NCBI GenBank assembly: GCA_946811185.2
Contig: OX328097.1
Coordinates: forward strand, 59,921,063-59,985,062
Source of the DNA: Hippopus hippopus
Lineage: Eukaryota > Mollusca > Bivalvia > Cardiida > Cardiidae
DNA: 64,000 nt
Reading direction: 5' to 3'
Below are positions 22,130-33,150 of this stretch, one piece after another. The notes beneath the pieces were generated by a model. It saw only the letters and a program-made list of their open reading frames with translations. It ran no database searches and was not told the DNA's origin. Made by a program: the position numbers and the translations under genes. Positions within the stretch are counted from its first letter, which is position 1, and the number at the start of each line of letters is the position of its first letter.

Positions 22130-22358
22130 TTAACTCTTTACCAAACGACAAATTTTAGACCTGCCCAAATTGAAAGAATTTGCAGACAACAAATTAAATG
22201 TGGCTTAAATGGTGATATTTGTCTGTTAATGAGTAGAAAACATTGTGGGAAAAGGAGATAATGCTGGCTACCAACATTTTCTCCTTTTCCCACAATATTT
22301 TCCAAAGGTTTTTGTCTTCATGGTCATTAAAACTCAGGATTGTGTGGTACAAGGTTAA
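22130..22358 (-). mobile_element. family A MITE, - orientation
   Basis: TTAACTCTTTACCAAACGAC to GTGTGGTACAAGGTTAA, both TTAA sites kept, core ATGCTGGCTACCAACAT. 229 bases. Confidence 0.92.
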
Positions 22359-22372
22359 TCCGTCTAACATTT

Positions 22373-22700
22373 TGGAATTCCCTTGTGGCTCAGTTGTCTA
22401 TATTCCATATATTCCAGAGGCTTTGGGTTAAATTCCCGCTGCCGGTAGCTCAGTCAGAAATAGACAGGATTTGAAACCAGGGGCTGGCAGGTTTGAAATC
22501 CCAAGGCTGGCAATTTCTTTCACAGGATTCATTTCTCTATCACTGCTGATCATTTATTGACAATGATTATGTTGGATAGCAGCCAGTAGCCAGGGAAGAT
22601 TATTGTGCAAAGTACTGAGACAATGAATTTGAGGAAAGTGATACAACTGAAATATTGTTGAAAATGTGTGAAAAACCAAACCAACAAATCATTTTCCACT
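22373..22700 (+). mobile_element. tRNA-derived SINE, two heads in tandem
   Basis: First head CCCTTGTGGCTCAGTTGTC ... GGTTAAATTCCCG, second head CCGGTAGCTCAGTCAG ... GGTTTGAAATCCC, then one type 2 body (CACAGGATTCATTTCTC) to about GTGTGAAAAACCAAACC. Confidence 0.65.
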
Positions 22701-23213
22701 GGCACTGATTGTCACATTGCAGTACTCTTGAGCACTAGGCAGTACAGATCCACAGCATAGTGCTGTGAAACTCGGCAAAAAGAAGAACAAGTGAGCTCTT
22801 GGTATCATTTTGGGAAATACTACTGTATATCAATGTTAAAAGATAGGAAGTGAAAAAAATAATAATTGAAATGATTTTGAAGACTGTGTGAAACATCAAA
22901 CAAAGCATTTGATCTGCAAAAGAAGCATATTTCAACTATAATGCCTGTTTAGATATTTCTGAGAAAAACCAGACATACCCCATGTAGATGCACTTTTGAG
23001 GTATCTACAGTAGATGAACTGAGCCCTTGGACATGTTGACAAACATCATTTCTTCTTTTGACAACATATTTCCCAGGCATTATCCAAATTCAATTTTTTG
23101 CTCAAATAAGCAAAATATTCTCTTGTTATCACATTTTCTCTTGGTCACATTTTACATTTTTATCAGGCAAAATGTTCCTTTCTTTGAAATATTTCCAATG
23201 AAGTCAAAACATC

Positions 23214-23429
23214 TTAACACTTAACCAAACAATCCCGGGTTTTAACGACCGCAAGGAAAAAGTCTTTTGAAAATATTGTGGGAAAAGGAGAAAATGCTGG
23301 TAACTAGCATTTTCTTCTTTTCCCACCATGCTTTCTGGCATTTTGAAAAATCCAGTTATTTGAGCAACATCTAATTTGTCGTCTGCAATTTGGAAAAGTC
23401 AAAAATTTTGTCGTTTGGTAAAGAGTTAA
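23214..23429 (+). mobile_element. family A MITE, + orientation
   Basis: TTAACACTTAACCAAACAAT to GTCGTTTGGTAAAGAGTTAA; core intact apart from CTAGC. Confidence 0.9.
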
Positions 23430-23721
23430 TGAAGAAAGTTGCTGTAATGGGGGACTTGTTTTGTGTTTGATTATTTACCTAGAATTCTGGAGAGTCCACT
23501 CCAAAGCTGAAGGGCTAGGGGTCAGTGATCCAAATTTTAAGGGGTCTGTTTGATGTTTGACCCTCTGACCCCTAATCTATGGGTCTGCTGTAGAGTTGTT
23601 TATGGTACTCTGGTGTAACGGTATGTCTATTAAGGACCTGTAAAACTGCAAGGGGGCTGGGGTCTGCCCAGTATCCTGTGATGTTCCTTTTCACACAGGA
23701 TAACCTTTTTAGCTTATCAAA

Positions 23722-24030
23722 TGTTAATCAGACAACAAAGTTTGGACTAGTCCATATTGAAAGCTTGTGCAAATAAATGGCTAAATGTGGGATTTTTTTC
23801 TTTCAACTCATTACCAGACGATAAAATTTTGAACTCCATCCAGTTGAAAGCACTTGCAGATGACAAAATAGATGTGGCAACAATCATGAGATTTGTTGTT
23901 AAACAGGTCAAAAATACTGTTGGAAAAGGAGAAAATGCTGGTTACTAGCACTTCCTTTTTTCCACAATGTTATCAAAGTTTTTCTTGCTTGTGGTTGTAG
24001 AGCTTTGAATTATGTGGTAAAGAGTAGCAA
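23722..24030 (-). mobile_element. family A MITEs, two overlapping - copies
   Basis: A stub (TTAATCAGACAACAAAG ... TTGAAAGCTTG) is followed by a second copy from CTCATTACCAGACGATAAAA to GTGGTAAAGAGTAG, then a stray AACGTTGTGGGAAAAG. Confidence 0.75.
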
Positions 24031-24352
24031 ACGTTGTGGGAAAAGCTGTACCCCTGTAATAAATGGCTTTTGTCAAGATTGTGAGAAATTGGTTGTTGTT
24101 TATGAAGTTAGTCCTATTTTATGTGATTGCTTGTATTGTGTTTAACACTGTTTTAAACTAAACCAGTTACATTGCGGTGACAAGTGCATCTTTCCCAGAG
24201 TTTCTATACTAGTACTTAGCATGATGTTCTTCCCAAGCCACTGGCTGCTTTCTCCCATAAATAGCAACATATTTAGTCATTTATGGTTTATTTGAAAGAA
24301 AATGAATGACAAAAAAAGAAAATATGGAGAACAATCCCTTTGTAAGAAGTGA

Positions 24353-24543
24353 ACCTCTTTTCCAAACAACAAAATTTTACACCTGTCCAAATTGAAAGCA
24401 CTTGGGTCCAAACTGGAAGAACTTGCAGCCCACAAATTAGATATGGCTCAAACTATTGCTACCAGCATTTTCTGGTTTTCCCACATTTTCAAAAGCCTTG
24501 TTTCTCAGGGTCATTATAATAGGAGATCGTTTGTAAAGGGTTA
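24353..24543 (-). mobile_element. family A MITE, - orientation
   Basis: CCTCTTTTCCAAACAAC to TTTGTAAAGGGTTAA. The left palindrome arm is deleted and a 26-base near-repeat sits around GGGTCCAAACTGG. Confidence 0.75.
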
Positions 24544-24918
24544 ATATCTATTAAGAAATGGGCCTTGGGGAATCAAAGAAAAACATCCCCTCCCCTATTT
24601 TGAGTTAGGGGTATCAGGTTACCTAGGGATTCAGGGTCTTACCTATCCTCAAGTGATAGCTTCATTTCAAGATAAGTTTCAAGAAGTTTCAGTGGTGCAA
24701 AAGGGTACATAGTGAATTCAAGTGGTTTTGTGGCTTGCTGGCATTTTGGAATTACAGGAATAAAAGATTAAGATTTTTTTGTGCAGAATTCTCTTCCTTG
24801 ATAGAAGAGGTGTGAGTAGCTATACTATTACATGGAAAATATTGGTATTAGTTTAGTTTTAGTAGAAACATTCAATTTTGATTTAATTCTTTAGATTCAT
24901 GATAATTATAATAATGTT

Positions 24919-25122
24919 GATCCTTTACCAAATAACAACCCTCAGAAATAAGACTTTTGAAAACATTGTGGGAAAAGGAGAAAATGCTGGTTACCATCAT
25001 TTTCTCCTTTTCCCACAATGTTTTCTTCCCATTCAAAGGCATATTCCATCATTTGAGAGACCTTCAGTTTGTTGCCTACAATTACTTTCAGTTTGGACCA
25101 TTCTGAAATATTGTCATGGATA
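24919..25122 (+). mobile_element. family A MITE, + orientation
   Basis: Start shortened (TCCTTTACCAAATAACAACC); intact long palindrome centred near 24992; right end decayed. Confidence 0.85.
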
Positions 25123-25140
25123 AAAAGATAAACCTAAAAT

Positions 25141-25205
25141 ATACTTCTAGTTGATTTTCTCAACATGGTAGATCAAGATCAGACTACTCGGATCTTACAA
25201 TTTAG
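25141..25205. mobile_element. family C MITE fragment
   Basis: GGTAGATCAAGATCAGACTAC with its partner GGATCTTAC. Confidence 0.5.
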
Positions 25206-25281
25206 TGTTTGCCTTTAACTCAGAGAAACATAATTGCTTTGAAATTTTATGTCATTTCAGCTCACCTAGGTTGGTTAGTGG

Positions 25282-25512
25282 TTAACTTGTTACAAAATGG
25301 CAAAATTTTTGACTTGTCCTAATTGGAAGCGTTCGCTATCGACAAACTGAATGTGGTTCATATTGTAAAACTTATCTTTTTACAGGGACGAAAACATGGT
25401 GGAAAAAAGAGAAAATGCTTGTTATTGCCATTAATTTTGTTCTTTTTCTCCCACAGTGTTTTCAAGCCTATTTGCTCAGGGTCATTGAATATGATATTAT
25501 TTGGTAAAGAGC
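25282..25512 (-). mobile_element. family A MITE, - orientation
   Basis: TTAACTTGTTACAAAATGGC to TTTGGTAAAGAGCT; core interrupted (GCTTGTTATTGCC). Confidence 0.75.
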
Positions 25513-25864
25513 TGAGATATTGGCTTTGTAATCAGAACATTCTGGTTTAATCTCTGCTCTAGGCATGTGTCCTTTTGGAGTGACCTTGAGCAAAGCAATG
25601 CAGTGCTCAGCCTTGTAATGGTGATACCCTAGAAAGGCATGAAACTGTGCGCCGTTTCTCAGATAATTTTATGAATGCCATATTGCATACTGTCATACAA
25701 ATGAACTCTTTTCATGTAAGTTTAGTCTCATTTGATGTATTATTTTTGTATTATTTCATGAATCTTTTATCTTCTTTCTTGTATTTTTGGACTCATGTCA
25801 GCTATTTCTTGTCTCATTTCATGTATTGCTGTCGTGCTGTCATGTGTATTTGGTCTCATTTCAG

Positions 25865-26009
25865 TGGCTGGTGGTAGAAGTCGCTTACATTTGATTGACC
25901 TTGGAAGTGCCTCAAAATCTAAAGATCCGAGTAACGTGGCTTTGAGCTTATCGGCCCTCGGCAATGTCATCATGGCTTTAGTCAATGGTCAGAGACATGT
26001 CCCACATCG
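25865..26009 (+). CDS. KIF26: KIF26-type kinesin, internal motor-domain exon (switch II)
   Basis: Coding exon between acceptor TGGTCTCATTTCAG (AG at 25863-25864) and donor GTAAGT at 26010. Two bases finish a valine codon shared with the 864-953 exon, 47 codons follow, and two bases remain. The peptide has [10 protein letters not shown], the switch II position where catalytic kinesins have DLAGSE; the glycine-serine-glutamate run is altered, as expected for KIF26. Then come [16 protein letters not shown] (alpha-4 helix, canonical INxSLxALGxVI) and HVPH, the start of the HVPYRDSK microtubule-binding segment. The segment between ([11 protein letters not shown]) is short and polar. The next exon lies 35.7 kb downstream and completes the split arginine codon. 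The exon sits in a sea of repeats and is the only conserved island for kilobases on either side. Confidence 0.94.
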
Positions 26010-26129
26010 GTAAGTCAGACAAGTTATATATTTGAACAGATACAGCTACAGAGTAGTTGTTTTAATTTAAACCCAAATGTTGAATGGCAATACTGCTCAT
26101 TTTAAGCAGTTGCTCTGCATTCCACGGTG

Positions 26130-26250
26130 GTAACAACCCTAAAGAAGACTTGAAAACAACATGGAAAAAGGAGCTGCAACCAGCATTTTCTTCTTTTCAC
26201 ACGATGTTGTCTGTCTTACCAAAATCAGATTTCATAATTTGGTCACATTT
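26130..26250 (+). mobile_element. family A MITE fragment, + orientation
   Basis: ACAACCCTAAAGAAGACTTG, half core (GGAGCTGCAACCAGCATTTT), TTGGTCACATTT. It starts about 120 bases after the 25865-26009 exon. Confidence 0.65.
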
Positions 26251-26367
26251 TTTGTACCATATTGAAAATTAACATCTTAAGAAGCCAAAGTATGAACAAC
26301 TCTCCTTCCCCCCCCCCCATGAAGTTGCAGCACACAATTATGAAAACTGTCTTGTAAAACATGATTT

Positions 26368-26614
26368 TATATGAGCCATGCTCTGTAAAAAGGAGGCTTA
26401 ATGCATCTGCGAAAAGTATTGACCCAGGTCGGCCTGGGTCGAAACTTTACACTATTGGTCAATTTTCTGTATGTCAAAGGACCACTGTACCTAATAATTC
26501 CATTGGTTGTTAGACAAAGTGAATCTTATGGATCAATGATTATGTGATGGCTTACTTGGTATCATGCATCTCGCAGATGCATTAAACCCCCTTTTGCCAG
26601 AGCATGGCTCATAT
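26368..26614 (+). mobile_element. family B MITE, best-preserved copy
   Basis: TATGAGCCATGCTCTGTAAA at the left and CCAGAGCATGGCTCATATG at the right (inverted pair), with AATGCATCTGCGAAAAG and TCGCAGATGCATTAAAC as inner inverted sequence. About 247 bases, no coding potential. Confidence 0.8.
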
Positions 26615-26668
26615 GAAATTGTAATATTTTAGTAGTTAATGGAAACATTCTTGCCAAGTCTAGATGTA

Positions 26669-26885
26669 AGAGAGTTATTAACAATTTTCCTGTCTGCCAC
26701 AATAAGGAAGAACACTTAGGAAAACATTGTGTGGAAAAGGAAAAAAATACTGGTAAGCACCATTTTCTTTCTTTTTGAAGAATGTTTTCCAACTGTCAGA
26801 CCCTTTGTCCCATACTTATACTTTGTTGTCTGTAAATGTTTTCAATTAATACAAGTCTAGATTTTTTTCTCTGGTAAAGAGTTAA
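26669..26885 (+). mobile_element. family A MITE, + orientation, degraded
   Basis: CTGCCACAATAAGGAAGAAC, core AATACTGGTAAGCACC, right end TCTCTGGTAAAGAGTTAA. Confidence 0.75.
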
Positions 26886-27123
26886 AGCCATTACAGACAA
26901 CAAATTAAAAGGAGCTCAAATGATGAAATTTCTGAAAGGGTAGAAAACATTGGGGGAAAAGGAGAAAATGCTGCAACTAGTGCTGGTTACCAGCTTTTTC
27001 TCCTCTTCATAAAATATTTTCTACCCTATAAAGCACAGTTTTTTTTTTATCTGAGCCACTTCTGTTTAGTCTGCAAATGCTTTCAATTTAGCAAGGTCAT
27101 TTTGTGGTGTCTTACAGAGTTAT
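26882..27123. mobile_element. family A MITE, right-right isomer
   Basis: Both arms are right halves: minus-type CAGACAACAAATTAAAAGG and GGGTAGAAAACATTG before the core, plus-type TTTTCTACCCTATAAAGC and GTCTGCAAATGC after it. Core enlarged by GCAACTAGT. Confidence 0.8.
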
Positions 27124-27550
27124 AACCACAAAATCCTTTGCAGTGCAAAAAAAAAGGGATGGTGTTTCACATCTCAATCTTTACTGCTCTTTTTTTCTCT
27201 TCATATGATGATAAGATTCAAGGAAAACTGATAATCACTTATAATAAACCATTTTTCATTTTGGAGCATTAAAAATCTGCAAGAAAATTAAAATTTCAAG
27301 TGTTTTATCACCTGTTACTTCATGAGCAGCAACTGATCTCTTGGAACAACACATTTTAAGTTGCAGACGACATTTTCTGTCTTACAGCAGACCTATTTTG
27401 ATAATGAGAATTGTGGCAAAAGGCAAGACTGTTTTTTAACAAAAGTGGTTTCATGTTTATACATGTAATAAAACTCTATTTATAAATGTTGATTATCCTT
27501 ATGCGGATGTCTTGGTTAGTTGTTGGTTAGTTGTTTGCTGCAATTTTTTT

Positions 27551-27765
27551 TAATCCTTTACAAAACATTTGCATGTTTCAGTAAGCTTGAAGCAGAAGGT
27601 GATTGAAAATATTGTGGGAAAGGGAGGAAATGCCAGTAACCTGTTTATCCCTCAATATTATTACCCTTCTAAAGGCAAATTTCATTGTTTTAGCCCAATC
27701 TAATTTATCATCTGCAAATGCTGTGAAATTTTAAGTCTAAAATCTTGACATCTTGAAAAGATTGA
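27551..27765 (+). mobile_element. family A MITE, + orientation, degraded
   Basis: AATCCTTTACAAAACATTTG; GATTGAAAATATTGTGGG; core part-deleted; TCATCTGCAAATGCTGTG. Confidence 0.7.
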
Positions 27766-27960
27766 GGAGGTAATAGGATGGTAACAGCAGGCCTTCAGTA
27801 CATGATACAGTCATGAAAAGATGATTTTGGATAAGTTAAATTCTGATTAATCTAAGAATAAATTTCTCTTGAGGATCAATTTACCCTTTTATTAAAACAT
27901 TATTATAATATAAACTTACACACTTCTGCTTCAGATACCTTGAGTGTAAAAAGAATGGTT

Positions 27961-28035
27961 GACTTATCTTTTTTTAAAACAATGTTGTTGTTTTTTTTCG
28001 ACTTATCTTTTTTTAAAACAATGTTGTTTTTTTTG
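27961..28035. repeat. 39-bp tandem duplication
   Basis: Two copies of GACTTATCTTTTTTTAAAAC... starting at 27961 and 28000, differing in a T run. Confidence 0.9.
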
Positions 28036-28145
28036 TTCATGATAGTTTGCCAATCATGCTTACTTATGATAAGCCATTTTGGTTATCTTGGGGCATAAAG
28101 CACAACAGGAAAGCTAGAATCTCAAGTGTTTTTCCAAGCAAGGTA

Positions 28146-28374
28146 TTAACCCTATGCTATACAATACCAAGTTCGAACAACTCTGAAGAAGGAGGTTAGA
28201 AATCATTTTTGGAAAAAGGAGAAAATGCAGGTAGCCTGCATTTTCTCTCTTTTCCTCACAATATTTTCTACCTTTTCAAAGACATATACAGGCATTGAGC
28301 CAGATTTTATTTGTCGTCTGCAAATGCTCTCAAGTTGGACAAGTCCAAAAAATTGTTGCTTGGGAAAGAGTTAA
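28146..28374 (+). mobile_element. family A MITE, + orientation
   Basis: TTAACCCTATGCTATACAAT to TTGCTTGGGAAAGAGTTAA, 229 bases with both TTAA sites. The core ATGCAGGTAGCCTGCAT keeps pairing although both arms changed. Confidence 0.9.
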
Positions 28375-28448
28375 CATGGGAGTTAACATATTTCCAGATC
28401 AAGATAAGATGGAGCATTCCTATCCTTAAACATAGAGTATACCCAAAA

Positions 28449-28524
28449 ACCTATGTTGTAGGTAGGTACTCATTAGAATGGTCTCAAAAAGACCATTCTA
28501 ATGATAACCAACAACATAGGTTCT
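28449..28524. repeat. foldback hairpin
   Basis: AACCTATGTTG...ATTAGAATGGTC and its inverted copy GACCATTCTAAT...CAACATAGGTT around a 5-base loop; arms about 34 bases with a few mismatches. Confidence 0.85.
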
Positions 28525-29340
28525 TGATAAGGAGTTGAAGAGCTTTTACTTTTTTTAATCCAAAAATAACCTGTCATATCTGTTGTACCTCTACATGATT
28601 AGACCTGCTAAGAGAAAAGAATGTTACAATAACTACCTCTGCAGACCACAATCATGTCAATTAGTGATGTTTTCCCACAAAAACACACACCTGTCATTGG
28701 TCAGAGTCTGTTCAGGTGAAAGAGCAGAGGAAAAATTCCTCACCCTCTGAATCCCCAGTGCCAGGAATTCACTGGCATGCTTTTCAATGGCTTTACGGTA
28801 AGTTAACAACTACTTTGGATACTTAAAATGTTGTTGTGTGTTCTCATCTGAGTGGGAATCTAGCTGCTGATAAGCCAGTCAGGTAAGTTTTGATTTTTTG
28901 TTATCCTTGGAATTTTAGTATTTATCTTTTACAAAGATTTGATATAATTTTGAAGAAGAGTGAAAAAGCTTATTGTATGTGTAGACTCAGAAAAAAGTAT
29001 TCTTTTCAATATGCTATTTTTTCCAAGGTAAAATCTGCTTTAATTTAGCATGATTTAAAGTAGAAGTATTCTTCAGTGTGCTTTAATTTGAATATTCATC
29101 AACTTAAGTATTAGCTTTTGAATGAGAAATAGATGGAACATAATTATAAAAAAAAATTTGGACAGATAAGAAAATTGGTTTGGGGCCATTTGTCCTTTCA
29201 TCTGGTTGCTGTTAGAAAATCATCTGATAAATATGTGATAAAGGAAAGGATAATAGATTTGAAATAATCTTGAATGCTTATCCTTTCAGTTCTAGTAGGC
29301 AAAAACAGGAGCTTTCGCAAACTCTTTAGAACAATATCAA
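28525..29340. other. unique intronic stretch
   Basis: No repeat family recognised. Two GTAAGT sites (28798 and 28874) occur 76 bases apart; no convincing coding sequence ends at either. Confidence 0.5.
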
Positions 29341-29371
29341 GCTGCACAGATTATGCAGATTGATTTTGGAT

Positions 29372-29525
29372 CTAAAGGAGAAAATTATCTCCTTTTTCTG
29401 CAATGCACACTATCCTATCAAAGACAGAAATCATTGTTTGAACTACATTCATCTCGTTGCCTGCAAAATTGTAATGCTTTGAATTTGGTCAAGTCCAAAA
29501 TTTTGCCATTTGGTAAAGAGTTTAT
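29372..29525 (+). mobile_element. family A MITE, 5'-truncated
   Basis: AAAGGAGAAAATTATCTCCTTTTT (core with shortened loop), TATCAAAGACAG, GTCCAAAATTTTGCCATTTG, ending GGTAAAGAGTTTA. Confidence 0.75.
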
Positions 29526-29779
29526 AGGGGCTGTATGGTTCAATAAATTTCTTACCGGTATAAAATCATAAAAGTTATTACTGAAGCTAATCTTGTCTCA
29601 GAAATTCAAAAACTTAAGAGCTTGGTAAATTACCAGCAAACCAATAAAAAATGTTGGTGTTACTCATTCAGATCAATTATAACTTATTACAGTAATTGTC
29701 AGTCGGTACAAGTAAATAAGTGGCTATTGAGATTGTCTACAGTCAGATCAGAGATACTGGACTGTGTGGAAAAGAATCA

Positions 29780-29979
29780 GGTTCGATATTCACTAGCAAT
29801 TCTGGAGAATGTTCTTAGTCTTATTCTCCAGAATTTTGTAAATGTGAAAGTAACACAACTTCTGATTGGCTAAACCAAATGGTTTAGCCAATCAGAAGTT
29901 TTGTTACTTTCACATTTAGAAAAAACATGGAGAATAAGACAAAGAATGTTCTCAAGAATGGTAGGTGAATACGAACCCA
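29780..29979. mobile_element. 200-bp foldback element
   Basis: Almost the whole unit is one inverted repeat: GGTTCGATATTCAC at the left and GTGAATACGAACC at the right, with the centre CTGATTGGCTAAACCAAATGGTTTAGCCAATCAG. A diverged relative lies at 47688. Confidence 0.85.
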
Positions 29980-30269
29980 GATTTCACTTTACATGCAGTC
30001 TGGTCTGAATCCAGTACCTGGTATCTGTAAATCCCAAATTTGTGCTGGGCAAGCATCCTGAAAAACTAAGTTTTTGTACCCGCTGGACATTTTTTACTCA
30101 ACCATTTCACACACTACCACATGCAGACAGACTTTTCTGTCTTGCAGCAAACCAACCTTGAAAACACTGATTCCAATGCAAAAGTAAAATTCAATTGTTA
30201 TAAATTTTTTTCCCTTTGCCAGAATATTTATGTATACATTAAACTTAATGCGACTCATACCATAGTGTT

Positions 30270-30409
30270 TGTCTTCAAAAGAGAAGAAAACATTGTGGGG
30301 TGAAAAAAGAAAAATACTGGTGACCAAAATTTCATCCATTTTTCCATGTTTTCAAAAGCCTTCCATCATCAGGGTCATTAAAACACAAGGTTGTTTGATA
30401 ATAGGTTAA
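30270..30409 (-). mobile_element. family A MITE fragment, - orientation
   Basis: AGAAGAAAACATTGTGGGG, broken core, CAGGGTCATTAAAACAC, ATAATAGGTTAA. The last TTAA is shared with the next copy. Confidence 0.7.
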
Positions 30410-30633
30410 TTCTTCACCATGCAGCGAAATTTTAGATTGATCTAAATTGAAAGCATTTGCATATGACAAATAATATGGGTCTTGAATGGTTAGAATTGTC
30501 TTTGGTTGGGTAGAAAACCTTGTGGGAAAAGGAGAAAATGCTGTTAACCAGCATTTTCTCCTTTTCCCACAAGGTTTTCAAAAGGGTATTTCCTCAGGGT
30601 CATTAAAACTCGGGATTGTGTGGTAAAGGTTGA
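30406..30633 (-). mobile_element. family A MITE, - orientation
   Basis: TTAATTCTTCACCATGCAGC to GTGTGGTAAAGGTTGAA; core ATGCTGTTAACCAGCAT within intact arms. Confidence 0.88.
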
Positions 30634-30784
30634 AAATACCAAATAAATGCAATGGGTATTTTAATTTGGTAAAAAAAAATCATCTTGCAATTTCTAGTTA
30701 GTGTTGGTCAGTCAGTACCGTATGGTCCTAGTCGTATTTAATATTCAGCCTGTAAGTTCTTTGAGTTTGGACCTGCCTAAACTT

Positions 30785-31278
30785 TTATATGAGCCATGCT
30801 CTGTGAAAAGGGGTTTTAATGCATTTACCAAAACTATTGACCCAGGTCAGCCTATGCTGAATATGATCTGGGTTGAAACTTTTTGCTATTGGTCATTATT
30901 TTCTGTATGTTAACTCATTACCAGACAACAAAATTTCAGACTGGTTTGAATTGAAAGCTTTTGCAGACGACAAAATAAATATGACTCAAAATTTGAAAAT
31001 TTGATTTGGGAAGGGTAGAAAACATTGTCAGAAATGGAGAAAATTCTGGTTACCGGCATTTTATCCTATTTTCCACAATTGTTTCAAAAGGCTTCTTTTC
31101 AGGGTCATTAAAACTCGGGATTTTGTGATAGAGAGTTAAAGGACCATTCCGACTCCAGATTAAGTTGGTTGTTAGACTAAATAGATTTTATGGATCAACA
31201 ATTATATAATGACTTACTTGGTATAATGTATCATGAAGATGTATTTAACTCCCTTTTGCCAGAGCAATGATCTTATTT
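30785..31278 (+). mobile_element. family B MITE split by a family A insertion
   Basis: Left part 30785-30913 (TATGAGCCATGCTCTGTGAA ... TTCTGTATGTTAA), right part 31136-31278 (TTAAAGGACCATTCC ... TTTTGCCAGAGCA). Removing the insert and one TTAA restores the sequence seen at 26368-26614. Confidence 0.85.
30910..31139 (-). mobile_element. family A MITE nested in family B
   Basis: TTAACTCATTACCAGACAAC to GTGATAGAGAGTTAA, flanked by duplicated TTAA; core GAAAATTCTGGTTACCGGC. Confidence 0.92.
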
Positions 31279-31362
31279 GTGGGCTGGTAGAGAGAGTCAA
31301 GAGCTCTTTTAATTATTACATAATATTATGCGTCACTTGTAATATTAAATGGTTACAGATGC

Positions 31363-31589
31363 TTAATACCCTTTACCACACAATTCCGAGTTTTAACGAC
31401 CTTAAGGAAAGAGGTTTGTGAAAACATTGTTGGAAAAGAAGAAAATGCTGGTAACCAGCATTTTCTCCTTTTCTTACAATGTTTTCTACTTTGTCAAAAG
31501 TAAGGCTCATTATTTAAGTCATGTTTAGTTTATTTTTAACAAATGCTTTCAATATGGACAAGTCTTAAATTTCGTGTGGTAAAGAGTTA
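31363..31589 (+). mobile_element. family A MITE, + orientation
   Basis: TTAATACCCTTTACCACACA to TTTCGTGTGGTAAAGAGTTA; intact core. Confidence 0.9.
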
Positions 31590-32034
31590 CAAAATCTGAT
31601 AGGGATGGGGTCCAGGAAGCTAATTCAATGTGAGAATGTCTTTAGGGAATGAAAAATTAAAATTTGAGCCCATACTTCCCCTAGGGAGTGGAAATATGTT
31701 AAATGTATCAAAGAATACTTGTTTATATTTTATAGGATCGAGGGGGCACTAGAACCTTGTTTTTTCAATTCTTTCATGTTTGCTTTTGACATGGAGTTTA
31801 CCCATATTGTCCCACATAAGTAAAACTGAAATTTCACTTTAAGACTCCAATGCTTAGTCTGATCTTTACAATGTTGTTTGCATAAGCACTTAGTTTGTGC
31901 TCTTCATTGTAAGGAATTATGAATATGAGTATATTTTCAAAGTCAGACTTTTCCTTTTACTACTACAATATGACAGCTCTAAATAACTGCTGTCCTGAAA
32001 AATTGTCTTATTTTTTTGCTATCCCCATGTTTAA

Positions 32035-32263
32035 TTAACTCTTTCTCAAACAACAAAATTTTAGACTGGTCCAGTTTAAAGAAATTTGCAGACAACAAAA
32101 TAAATGTTGCAAGAATTATGAAATATGTTTTTGGAAGAGTAGAAAACATTGTGGGAAAAGAAGAAAATGCTGGCTACCAGCATTTTCTTCTTTTCCCTCA
32201 GTGCTTTCAAAAGCCTTCTTACAAAGGGTCGTTTAAACTCGGGATTGTGTGGTAGAGAGTTAG
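32035..32263 (-). mobile_element. family A MITE, - orientation
   Basis: TTAACTCTTTCTCAAACAAC to GTGTGGTAGAGAGTTA; core ATGCTGGCTACCAGCAT intact. Confidence 0.9.
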
Positions 32264-32406
32264 ATTGTGAATGTACATAATGGCCTAATAGGATTCAAAG
32301 TTCTTGTCCAAAAAGAAAATGGAGATGTAGATCTACATCTAAATTGCCAAATGGATGAAATATGGTTTTTGTGCCCAAATTTTCAAAAGGGGCTGCTACA
32401 TAACCA

Positions 32407-32629
32407 GACCCTTTACCACACAATAACTAGTTTTCATGTCCTTGAGGAAGGCTTGTCCAAACATTGTGGGAAAGGAGCAAATGGTGGTTACCAGCATTTT
32501 TTCCTGTTTCCAGAATGTTTTCTACCATTTCATATATATTTTCCACCATTTGAGCCACATACAATTTCTTGTCTTCAAATGCTTTCGATTTTGACAAGTC
32601 CACAATTTTTGTTCATTTGTCAAAGAGTA
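32407..32629 (+). mobile_element. family A MITE, + orientation
   Basis: ACCCTTTACCACACAATAAC to GTTCATTTGTCAAAGAGTAA; core AAATGGTGGTTACCAGC. Confidence 0.85.
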
Positions 32630-32640
32630 AATAAAACAGT

Positions 32641-33150
32641 GTAGCAGCTAACTTTACAAGACAACAAAATTTCGGCTTTTCTCTAGTGAAACCATTTTGT
32701 AGACAACAAATGTAGTTCAATGAAGGATTATGCCTTTGAAAGAAAAAAAGCATTATGGAAAAAGAAAAGAATGCCAAAGTCTAGTATTTTGTACTTGTTC
32801 CACACTGTTCTCAAAAGCCTTAATAAGGCTTATTTAGGTTTGTTAAAACACATGATTCCTCTGTAATTTTAGAGTCAAATTAGATTTGGGTCATGTAACA
32901 CTGTAGCAGCTCAAAGTCTTTACAAGACAACAAAATTTGGGCTTGTCTATAGTGAAAGCATTTGTAGACAACAAAATGTAGTGCAATGAAGGATTATGCC
33001 TTTGAAAGAGAATAAGAATTATGGAAAAGGAAAAGAAGCCAAAATCTAGCATTTTGTCCTGCCACACTGTTTTCAAATGCTTTAATAAGGCTTATTAAGG
33101 TTTGTTAAACACAGGATTCTTCTGTAAGGAGTCAAATTAGATTTAGATCA
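32641..33150 (-). repeat. 262-bp tandem duplication of a family A-related unit
   Basis: Two successive units start GTAGCAGCT at 32641 and 32903. Each has a diverged - orientation family A copy (TTTACAAGACAACAAAATTT ... GGATTATGCCTTTGAAAG) plus the same flank AGAGTCAAATTAGATTT. The units differ by small indels. Confidence 0.85.

Larger units (their letters stand above)
954..25864 (+). other. KIF26 intron, 24.9 kb
   Basis: GTGAGT donor to TTTCAG acceptor, phase 1. It holds repeats and mobile elements listed separately. No further recognisable kinesin coding sequence is visible inside, and the exon junction is in frame without any intermediate exon. Confidence 0.88.

Noticed and set aside
28783..28797. 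Micro-exon before the GTAAGT at 28798
   Set aside because: Motor exons on each side join without it, and no coding similarity is evident.
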